Below are positions 56,608 through 64,000 of a stretch of DNA of 64,000 nt, in pieces. Position 1 is the first letter of the stretch. Each line of letters begins with the position of its first letter. The position numbers and the translations under genes were made by a program. The notes under the pieces are model-generated. The model was not told where the DNA came from. It was given only the letters and a program-made list of their open reading frames with translations, and did not search any database. Location of the stretch: positions 2,356,001 to 2,420,000 of the forward strand of contig JAVHZZ010000017.1 in assembly GCA_036250195.1 (NCBI GenBank). Direction: 5' to 3'. This stretch comes from Mixophyes australis (taxonomy: Eukaryota > Chordata > Amphibia > Anura > Limnodynastidae).

Positions 56608-59600
56608 TCAGCAGACAGGCGGCCGTACGGAACGGCGCCTGACAGTATACCCTCCTCTTCCTCCTCCTGTTTGAAGGAACATTTTAAGAATTCTAGGAGC
56701 GTGAAGGTCCTGCTTGTCCACCCATGATCTCTCCTCTGGGCCAAATCCTTTCCAATGGACAAGAAATTGCTGTTTGCCACGAAGAATTCGAGAGGCCAAG
56801 ATCCGATTGACTTCGAATTCAGTTCCAGAAGAGGTTTGTATTGGTGGGGGACGACAGGGAGGTCGATAGAATTTATTGAGTACCACTGGTCGTAGTAATG
56901 AGACATGAAAAGTATTATGACATCTCAGAGAAGGAGGAAGTTTCAATTTAAAGCATACAGGATTAATTACTTGCATGATGGTGTACGGGCCAATAAATCG
57001 AGGAGCCATCTTCATAGAAGGAACTTTTAGTCTTAGGTCCCGGGTGGATAGCCATACTTGGTCTCCCACCTTTAAGAGAGGAGTGGCCCTCCGATGACGA
57101 TCTGCAAAGATTTTGTGATGCTGAGTAGCCTTGAGTAAAGCCATCTTAGTCTTAGCCCAAATGAGAGAAAACTCCCGATAAAGAGTATCTACGGCTGGAA
57201 CCGGTGAAGAGGACACTGGAAAAGGATCCGGAAACACAGGATGACTTCCATATACAATAAAGAATGGGGAGAATCCGGTAGACTCATAAATGTGTTGGTT
57301 ATGGGAGAACTCCGCCCAAGGAAGTAATTGAGACCATTTATTCTGATTGTCAGAGGTAAAACAGCGAAGAAATGTCTCGAGGTCCTGATTGATTCGCTCC
57401 GTCTGTCCATTGGTTTGAGGATGATATCCCGAAGAGAATTTCAATTCTATGTTCAATTTCCTACAAAAGGTTTTCCAAAAACGGGATGTGAATTGGACTC
57501 CACGGTCCGAAATGATCTCATTCGGGCAACCATGTAATCTGAATATCTCCTTGATAAAGATATCTGCCAGACGACTGGCCGTGGGCAGTCCAGTTAGAGG
57601 AATAAAATGTGCCATCTTCGAAAATCGATCAATAACCACCCAGATAGTGGTAAACCCTGCACTGTGGGGTAGGTCTGTGATAAAATCCATGGCCACACTT
57701 TCCCAAGGAGCATCGGGGATAGGGAGTGGACGAAGAAGGCCTGCCGGGACTCTTCTACAAGTCTTGTGTTGAGCACAAGTAGTGCAGGAAGCAATAAATT
57801 TACAAATATCGGCACGTACAGTAGGCCACCAGAAGCGACAGCAAAGCAACGATGTTGTCTTCTTTATTCCAGCATGGCCGGCAATGCGGGATGAATGAGA
57901 CCACTGCAGGGTCTTGAGCCGGAGATGAGGTTCCACGAATGACCGGCCTGGAGGAGGAGAGGACGTTTTGGTCCTAGTGAGGGCTACAATATTAGAAGGA
58001 TCAATAATATGCTGAGGAACCAACGGTCTTAAACGATCGGAATCGTCAAATGAGCGAGATAATGCATCGGCACGTCCGTTCTTGGCTCCAGGGCAGAATG
58101 TGAGCTTCATGTTAAATCGAGCAAAGAAGGATGCCCAGCGGGCTTGCCGAGGATTAAGGCAACGAGCCTCTTGAATGAACACTAGGTTCCGATGGTCGGT
58201 AAACACAGTAACAGGAAATATAGCCCCCTCCAACAGATGTCGCCATTCCTCCAGAGCCGCCTTGATGGCCAGTAACTCCTTGTCCCCTATTCCATAATTA
58301 CATTCACTTGGAAGAAATCGTCTGGAGAAAAACCCACACGGGTTGTGTGAGCCAGCAGGAGACTCTTGAAAAAGCACCGCCCCAATGCCTACAGAGGATG
58401 CATCTACCTCTAAGAAGAAAGGTCGTTCTTGATCTGGCTGGGACAGAACTGGAGCTGAAGAAAATGCTTTCTTTAAGGTTATGAAGGCAGACATGGCTTC
58501 CGAGGACCAAACCCTGGGGTTGGCAGTCTTCCTGGTTAAAGCTGTAATGGGAGCTATAATGGTGGAGAATCCCTGAATAAATTGGCGATAATAGTTTGCA
58601 AAGCCAATGAACCTTTGAATCGCTTTAAGGCCTTGTGGCTGAGGCCAGTCCAGAATAGCTGACACCTTGGTGGGATCCATACAAAGACCTTGACCCAACA
58701 CAATGAAACCAAGAAAAGGTACCTGGCTAATCTCAAACACACATTTCTCCAGCTTGCAGTAGAGGTGATGTTTCCGGAGTCTACGTAAGACCTCCTTTAC
58801 TTGTTCCCGATGAGTTTTCAGATCTTTAGAAAATATTAATATATTGTCTAAATACACTACCACAGAAGTGTATAACAGGTCATGAAAGATATCGTTAACA
58901 AAGGTTTGGAAGATGGCTGGGGCGTTGCAGAGGCCGAAGGGCATCACCAGGTACTCGAAATGTCCATCTCTGGTGTTAAAGGCCGTTTTCCATTCGTCCC
59001 TCTTCTTGATGCGAATCAAATTATAGGCCCCACGGAGATCTAATTTGGAAAAAATTTGAGATCCACTGAGTTTGTCAAAGAGGTCGGAGATGAGAAGTAG
59101 TGGATATCGATTTTTGACAGTGATGCGGTTGAGAGGACGATAATCAATACAAGGCCGAAGAGACCCATCCTTCTTCTTAACGAAAAAAAACCCTGCACCC
59201 GCTGGGGAAGTGGATTTGCGGATAAATCCCCGTTTCAGGTTTTCTGAAATATATTGAGACATGGCTGACGTCTCTGGACGAGATAAAGGGTAGGTCCGCC
59301 CTTTGGGGATGGGTTGGTCAGGAGATAAAACAATAGCGCAATCCCAGGGACGATGAGGAGGCAAGATCTCCGCTTCCACCTTACTGAATACATCTTGGAA
59401 TTCCATATAGGCCTCAGGAAGATGGGTTAGCTCGGAATGAGCCATTACTTGACATTTTGAAGGCAAGACTCTAGACAGACATTCAAAGCGACATCCTGAA
59501 CCCCACGACATAACTTGAGCGTGGTCCCAATCCATCTGAGGAGAATGCTTTCTCAGCCACGGTAGCCCCAAGATGAGGGGATTAATGGACCTCGGCAACA

Positions 59601-59997
59601 CCAAAAGTTGGATCATCTCGCTATGAAGTACTCCTACCATCAACCGAACAGGAGAAGTCACGGAGGAGATGGAGCCGTGGGTGACACGACTACCGTCGAC
59701 TGCCGTCAGAGATAACGGTTGAGGCAATGGGTTTAAAGGTATTTGGAGCTGCGAAGCTAGATCCGCCGAAATGAAGTTCCCGGAGAAGCCGGAGTCCACA
59801 AAGGCCGTGGTGGAAAAGGTACCCTTGGGGGTGCTCAGGATGACAGCCATCTGAAATTCTGGGGAATTTTCTTTAGAATAGGGAGCAACTGTGGATTCTC
59901 CTAAAACGGCCTCCCCGCCACCGTTTAGGAGGAAGAGTTTCCCGGTTTCTTGGGACAAACTCTTAGCAGGTGTCCCGGATCTCCACAATACAGACAC
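56608..59997 (-). CDS. Ty3/gypsy pol (1129 aa): protease, RT, RNase H, integrase, chromodomain
   Basis: Full-length pol. Protease D-S-G at residues 68-70, followed by Phe where copy 1 has Ser (DSGF versus DSGS). RT with SKLDLRGAYNL and YLDN at 382-385 (second catalytic Asp replaced). RNase H: FLEVDASSVGIGAVLFQ with Asp at about 532, and VFTDHRNL. Integrase: HSSRIAGHAGIKK and CTTCAQHK (zinc-binding), then DFITDLP, SDRGVQFTSRFW and NGQTERINQDLE (DDE core). C-terminal chromodomain: FEVNRILASRI, FLVHWKGFGPEERSWV. Expected to be made as a gag-pol fusion by -1 frameshift at 59937-59943. The stop lies in the 3' LTR. Confidence 0.95.
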   Translation of the reverse strand: MSVLWRSGTPAKSLSQETGKLFLLNGGGEAVLGESTVAPYSKENSPEFQMAVILSTPKGTFSTTAFVDSGFSGNFISADLASQLQIPLNPLPQPLSLTAVDGSRVTHGSISSVTSPVRLMVGVLHSEMIQLLVLPRSINPLILGLPWLRKHSPQMDWDHAQVMSWGSGCRFECLSRVLPSKCQVMAHSELTHLPEAYMEFQDVFSKVEAEILPPHRPWDCAIVLSPDQPIPKGRTYPLSRPETSAMSQYISENLKRGFIRKSTSPAGAGFFFVKKKDGSLRPCIDYRPLNRITVKNRYPLLLISDLFDKLSGSQIFSKLDLRGAYNLIRIKKRDEWKTAFNTRDGHFEYLVMPFGLCNAPAIFQTFVNDIFHDLLYTSVVVYLDNILIFSKDLKTHREQVKEVLRRLRKHHLYCKLEKCVFEISQVPFLGFIVLGQGLCMDPTKVSAILDWPQPQGLKAIQRFIGFANYYRQFIQGFSTIIAPITALTRKTANPRVWSSEAMSAFITLKKAFSSAPVLSQPDQERPFFLEVDASSVGIGAVLFQESPAGSHNPCGFFSRRFLPSECNYGIGDKELLAIKAALEEWRHLLEGAIFPVTVFTDHRNLVFIQEARCLNPRQARWASFFARFNMKLTFCPGAKNGRADALSRSFDDSDRLRPLVPQHIIDPSNIVALTRTKTSSPPPGRSFVEPHLRLKTLQWSHSSRIAGHAGIKKTTSLLCCRFWWPTVRADICKFIASCTTCAQHKTCRRVPAGLLRPLPIPDAPWESVAMDFITDLPHSAGFTTIWVVIDRFSKMAHFIPLTGLPTASRLADIFIKEIFRLHGCPNEIISDRGVQFTSRFWKTFCRKLNIELKFSSGYHPQTNGQTERINQDLETFLRCFTSDNQNKWSQLLPWAEFSHNQHIYESTGFSPFFIVYGSHPVFPDPFPVSSSPVPAVDTLYREFSLIWAKTKMALLKATQHHKIFADRHRRATPLLKVGDQVWLSTRDLRLKVPSMKMAPRFIGPYTIMQVINPVCFKLKLPPSLRCHNTFHVSLLRPVVLNKFYRPPCRPPPIQTSSGTEFEVNRILASRILRGKQQFLVHWKGFGPEERSWVDKQDLHAPRILKMFLQTGGGRGGYTVRRRSVRPPVC
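56650..56668 (-). other. Polypurine tract
   Basis: The minus strand reads AGGAGGAGGAAGAGGAGGG, then GTATAC overlapping its end, then the 3' LTR. It primes plus-strand DNA synthesis in LTR elements. Confidence 0.75.
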
Positions 59998-60869
59998 AGG
60001 CGTTGTTTGAAGCGTCTCTCCCTCTCTTCAAGGGATAATTTAGAGCGTCCTACTTGCATTGGTTCGTCCACTGGCAGGATGGGATTTTGGAACTGGGGTG
60101 CTAACCGTGGTATGAACCGTTTGCCAAGAGAGCGTTCCTGCGTGCGCTCTTGGTAGCGCAAATCCACCTTTATGCACATGGAGATGAGGGAATCTAACTC
60201 CGCCGGGAGTTCTCTGGAAATTAGCTCATCCTTAATCCGGTCAACCAGACCTTGCCAAAAGGTTGCCACCAGTGCTTCGTTATTCCATTTTAACTCGGAA
60301 GCCAGGGTCCGAAATTGAACTGCGTATTGCCCCACGGACAAGTCACCTTGGCGGAGGTTTAACAAGCTAGTAGCTGCAGAAGCAACTCTTCCGGGATCAT
60401 CGAAGACTTTTCTGAAAGCTTCAATGAAGGAGTTGGAGCTATTAAGAAGTGGACCCCCTTGTTCCCATAAAGGTGAGGCCCAGGCAAGGGCTTGACCACT
60501 GAGGAGGGAGATGAGAAAGGCTACTTTGGTGCGTTCTGAAGAAAAGGCCCCTGGGTTGCACTCAAATTGAATGGCACATTGGTTCAGAAAGCCCCTGCAC
60601 TTCTTGGGATCACCGTCAAACTTTTCGGGTGTCGGGATGCGTAAACCGGAGGCCGCTGTAGAGACCGTAACCACACTGGATGCTGTGGATGCAGAAGAGG
60701 TTATGGCTGGTGTAGCGGGTGAAGCATTCTGAAATGTATCGAAGCGGGTAGCAATCCCTTGGACACATTGTAGGAGATGCGCTTGGGCTGCTTCTTGTTG
60801 CTCCACTCGTTGAGCCAAATGCAGGAGTAGGTCTCGAGCAGACGGTTCACCAGACCCCTCCGTTGTCAT
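59925..60869 (-). CDS. Ty3/gypsy gag, intact copy (314 aa)
   Basis: Same protein as at 1524-2468, with RSLGKR in place of RSPGKR as the only residue change I noticed. CCHC knuckle at residues 292-305. The ATG follows the primer-binding site by one base (GGCC-ATG). Confidence 0.94.
   Translation of the reverse strand: MTTEGSGEPSARDLLLHLAQRVEQQEAAQAHLLQCVQGIATRFDTFQNASPATPAITSSASTASSVVTVSTAASGLRIPTPEKFDGDPKKCRGFLNQCAIQFECNPGAFSSERTKVAFLISLLSGQALAWASPLWEQGGPLLNSSNSFIEAFRKVFDDPGRVASAATSLLNLRQGDLSVGQYAVQFRTLASELKWNNEALVATFWQGLVDRIKDELISRELPAELDSLISMCIKVDLRYQERTQERSLGKRFIPRLAPQFQNPILPVDEPMQVGRSKLSLEERERRFKQRLCLYCGDPGHLLRVCPKKPGNSSS
59937..59943 (-). promoter_or_regulatory. Putative -1 frameshift heptamer GGGAAAC
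   Basis: In gag-frame spacing (G GGA AAC); the -1 frame continues as GKLFLLNGG of pol. The gag stop follows 12 nt later. Confidence 0.6.
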
Positions 60870-60870
60870 G

Positions 60871-60880
60871 GCCAGAGTAT
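60871..60880 (-). other. Self-priming primer-binding site
   Basis: ATACTCTGGC on the minus strand, two bases inside the 5' LTR; perfect 10-nt complement of the predicted RNA 5' end GCCAGAGTAT (61289-61280). Confidence 0.62.
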
Positions 60881-60882
60881 AC

Positions 60883-61525
60883 TGTCACGACTGATAGTGG
60901 GTACCTGCTGTTGTTGGCGCAACTCAGAGGAAGGCGCGGAGTCTAACGTGCCCCTGGTATTCACCAGGAACCCCCGCAAGGAAGTATGGACTCCGCTGCA
61001 GGGACACGCAGGTCGCGGTCCTTCCTAGAGTCCACAGCGAGATACAAGGAGGTGTCAGACAGGCCGGGTCAGCAACGTTCAGGTAGAAGAGGTACAAAGG
61101 GAAATCCAGAAGAATGGTGAGGCAAGCCGGGTCGGTAACTTTCAGGGAGAACAGTACAAAGGCAGAATCCAAATAGGGGTGGTCAAACGGTCCGGGTCAA
61201 AAGGTCACAAGCAGCACGAGGATAGTCAGGAACGAATACAGCAACTGGTATACACAAACGCTGGAGGCAGGAAGACCTGATACTCTGGCACTGGTGAGAG
61301 GGCAGGAAGAGGTTTAAATACTGTGGTAACCCAATCAGAATCAGCGCTGCAGCGCTGTCATACCTGCCGCCGGGAATCCTTCATAGCGTCCCGTTGCCTA
61401 GCAACGGGGCGCGTCATCACACCCAGAGGTCGGACGGCAGGGGGATCCGGAAGTGATGCGTCTGGTTGCTATGCAACCAGACGCGCTGTCAGCAGACAGG
61501 CGGCCGTGCGGAACGGCGCCTGACA
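60883..61525 (-). repeat. Gypsy 5' LTR
   Basis: Functional promoter LTR: TATA box 61313-61320, predicted start 61289, X-box-like palindromes 61392-61406 and 61462-61480. Confidence 0.93.
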
Positions 61526-62391
61526 TTCTCCCTCTGCAGGTTCGGCTGGTTGTGTGACATCAGGTCAGAGGTCTGGGCGTGCTTCTTATGCGGAAGTCGC
61601 ATCTACGGCCATGGTGGGCCCGTCATCACGTGTGGAAGGTGGTAGTCGTGGGTCAGTTGGTGAGCATGCCAGTAGGGTATCTGGTTCTAGCTCTGATTCC
61701 AGCTCTTCTACCTCTGGGAGTGAGGTTCCGGCCAGGTCTGGGAGGGCAGACACAAGATTGATGAAGCTCCTGGAGAGGAAGTTGTGTAGTACCTGCCATA
61801 GGGCGGGGTTGGAAGGTGTTGGTTCCAATGAAGGAAGCAGGATATTGAGGGACGATGTGGTGCGCTGTTCCAATACAGCCGTCAGGGGGATATTAGGTGC
61901 CGGGTGTGTGGTAAGATAGGCACAGGTTGTTTTGTGGATATGTTTGCCATCACTAATAAGGCTACAGATGATTTGGCAGCATCAAGGTCACGCTCTGGCG
62001 TGTTGACGAGGCATATCGAGAAATTGTCATACCTGGTTATTGAAATTGACACTGTTGCAGGGTGTTGTAAGCTTCCAATGGAGGAAGTGGCTAAGTTGAG
62101 GGGTGTGATTGATTCATTTCAGGGTGAGTGTAAGGTGCAGTAAAAACAGGTGCAGTCACTGCTTGGCCTGCTTAATTTTGCTTGTAGTGTGATACCCATG
62201 GGTAGGGTTTTTTGCCAGAAGTTAGAGAGGGCTATGGTTGGGATTACAAAAGCAATGCATTTTGTGAGGATATCCAAGGAAATTAGAGATTATATGGCTA
62301 TGTGGTGCATGTTCTTGGAAAATTTTAAATGAGTTTGAAGCTGCTTTGTTTCGGCTTGAGTGTGTAAAGGCTTTTTTCATGGCTTTCAGAA
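61526..62391 (+). pseudogene. Host Ngaro gag/RT/recombinase-start remnant, right-hand copy
   Basis: Begins with the TTCTC duplication. Same content and the same deletions as 3125-3990, offset 58401, with only single-base changes (for example gaagtcg for gaagccg, ttgacgagg for ttgatgagg). Confidence 0.7.
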
Positions 62392-64000
62392 ATACAACAG
62401 AGGGATTGAATGAGACCGAGGTGATATAAACACTGAGGGGGCAGGCAGAGGAAAAAGTACAGGCATACCAGGAGTTAACTTATCTGGGTTGTGGTAGAAA
62501 TCTGAGTTATCCAATCAGTGGAGCCGGAAGGGGAGGGGTTTGCTTTCCTGAGGAGGCTAATAACATATAGGAAAAGGATGTGACTTCCTCTTGCCGGATA
62601 GATTTGTTAAGTGAGTATGGGCTCTCTGCTGTCCTGGTAAGTATTGCTACATAAACTGTTTTTTCACTGTGTTTTTTAACTGTGTTATACTGTTTTTGGT
62701 ATTGCATTTATTGCTGTGATCGTGTTTATTTAGGTTGTATTTTCAGTGTTCTTTTCTTTTCACATTTGTTCCCAATCCATTCTCCTCCTTGTTTTCTCCA
62801 CCTTATCTTCTTCCCCTAGTTTTTGTCCCTTCCTCCCCTACCTTTCCCCTCTCTCTTTTTCTTCTTTATTTTTTGTTACCTTTTCCTTCCCCCATTATGC
62901 TCCGGGCCAAGAGAGTTAGGGTTCCACCCCACCGCCTCGCTGAGGCTTGTTCCCCCCCCTCGGCCCTTAGTAAGCGGCGAGCCCAGATCCGGGCCTCGCC
63001 GACGGGTGTTTTCTCTTCCCCCCTCTCGGGTAGTGGGGTGGGTGTCCCCGGCGGTTCCGCTGCGGCCGCGGCGGCTAGTAAAAGTTTCTGCGCATGCGTG
63101 ACGACGCGCACGCAGACGCGCGCGCATGCGCGTTAGTCCATCCCGATTCCGGCGGCCATGTTAGATGCGGGCGCTCCAGGAGGGCCCGTGGATGCCCCTG
63201 CAGCCCAGTAGAATTGACAAGGTTGTATAGGGATATGTCTCCTGCTCCCGGTGGTTATTGGCTTAGACATGGTAATGGTTTTCCCCTTACAAAGTTTCAA
63301 TTTTCAGCGGTATTCAAAAATTGCGTGGTTAAGCTTGGTTTGAGTGCAGCGGACTATGGGACGCATTCCTTTAGGATAGGGGCAGCTACGGTAGCGGCAG
63401 AAGAAGGTGTGTCTGAGCAGAGCATTATGGCTTTGGGTAGATGGAAGTCTAAGTGTTTTAAGTGGTATGTCAGGCCAGCTGTGGCGCTCTAGCCTTAGAC
63501 AGGGCGATGTAATAAGGCTGACCTATGACGTTGCGTTGCTTACCTTGTTGAAAGGGAGCGCGGAGGGTTTTGCCATTTCTTTTCTCCGGGGGCCTGATTG
63601 GCGGTGGCACCCCGGGGTTTCCGGTTTTACCTCCGCATGGGTCACCCTGCGTTATGCGCGAATGTGGCAGTTTTTTGTTTTCAGTATTAATTATGTTTTA
63701 CGTTTTGCCATTTAATTTACTACTAATACATTACTCCATGTTGCAGGTGTACGTCAGGATGGGAGGAGTATTTGACTGGTAGGCCATTCATTTGTTTTTT
63801 GGGCCGGTAAGAGCGGCCCTGCTCATGATGTGAGCAAATTTTCCAGGGCGGAGTCAATAAGATGGATAGGTGTTAGGGGTATGCGTTGGGCATCTCTGTT
63901 GAAGATACTAAAAGACACGAGAGTAGGTTTGGGCGCCCTTTAGAACTTGTAATTCACCTTGGGGGGAATGACCTGGGTAAGTGGTCCAGTTTAGAGCTCA
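62392..64000 (+). mobile_element. Inner Ngaro-like element, right-hand copy, cut by window edge
   Basis: A1 at 62392-62609, gag start at 62897 (15-bp insertion near 62947, early stop 63134-63136), recombinase C-terminus 63212-63492 with H-x-x-R and Tyr intact, SGNH hydrolase from about 63744 with block I GHSFVFWAG and GGND at the window end. A 1-bp deletion at about 63918 shifts the hydrolase frame. The TGA before block I is shared with the left copy. Confidence 0.75.

Larger units (their letters stand above)
56002..56644 (-). repeat. Gypsy 3' LTR
   Basis: TGTCATGACT ... GCGCCTGACA. The pol stop codon (56608-56610) lies inside its U3. Confidence 0.93.
56002..61525 (-). mobile_element. Complete Ty3/gypsy retrotransposon, Tf1/sushi-type chromovirus (5524 bp)
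   Basis: LTRs 56002-56644 and 60883-61525 (643 bp each; I find two differences, near 56007 and 56627), TSD TTCTC, gag 60869-59925, pol 59997-56608 in the -1 frame, primer-binding site 60871-60880, and polypurine tract 56650-56668. Uninterrupted genes and near-identical LTRs mean a recent insertion. The C-terminal chromodomain and self-priming signature place it with Tf1/sushi. Confidence 0.95.

Overview
The window looks like nuclear DNA of an anuran amphibian. The evidence is the repeat mix (Ngaro-type and DIRS-type tyrosine-recombinase retrotransposons, a Tf1/sushi-type chromodomain Ty3/gypsy element, a Penelope-like element, L1/Tx1- and L2-like LINE remnants, a V-SINE-like SINE, Tc1/mariner, hAT- and Harbinger-like MITEs) plus a KRAB zinc-finger gene whose leader exons have the form I know from frog zinc-finger genes. 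There are no operons, and real coding density is low. Species and family names are inferred; no search was run.

Layout. (1) 1-7966 is a nest of retrotransposons: a minus-strand gypsy element running off the left edge, sitting in the gag of a plus-strand Ngaro-like element; that host's recombinase gene is split by a second, smaller Ngaro-like element (3991-7016) with complete A1-B1-A2-B2 split direct repeats. (2) 7967-24545 is old repeat debris: a gypsy gag remnant, zinc-finger fragments, Ngaro RT and recombinase fragments, LINE tails, a Tc1 pseudogene, MITEs and Penelope remains. (3) 24571-29026 is a nearly complete DIRS element with inverted terminal repeats and an internal complementary region; its genes are broken. 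(4) 29939-35523 (minus) is a seven-exon KRAB C2H2 zinc-finger gene with a duplicated leader exon pair; its reading frame is kept through every splice junction except for one stop in the first coding exon. (5) 36.1-42 kb holds an L1/Tx1 RT remnant, MITEs, a 34-bp minisatellite and two putative head-to-head first exons. (6) 43.5-55.0 kb (plus) holds what I think is the most interesting object: an unrecognised multi-exon gene predicted to encode 276 aa, with five consecutive small cassette exons (60, 60, 60, 60 and 57 nt, all phase 0) that arose by tandem duplication, downstream of an 871/872-bp unit present about 2.5 times that carries a promoter-like block and a putative first exon. (7) 55741-64000 repeats the left edge at an offset of about 58.4 kb: a full gypsy element (56002-61525, TSD TTCTC, LTRs differing at 2 of 643 positions) in the same position in the same Ngaro host.

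How things fit together. The gypsy element carries a self-priming signature (predicted RNA 5' end complementary to the sequence next to the 5' LTR), a GGGAAAC slippery site between gag and pol, and a C-terminal chromodomain. Its RT motif reads YLDN, so it may not be autonomous. The two gypsy copies are one insertion that was later duplicated with its surroundings, not two insertions. The zinc-finger gene and the cassette-exon gene are the only candidates for host protein-coding genes.
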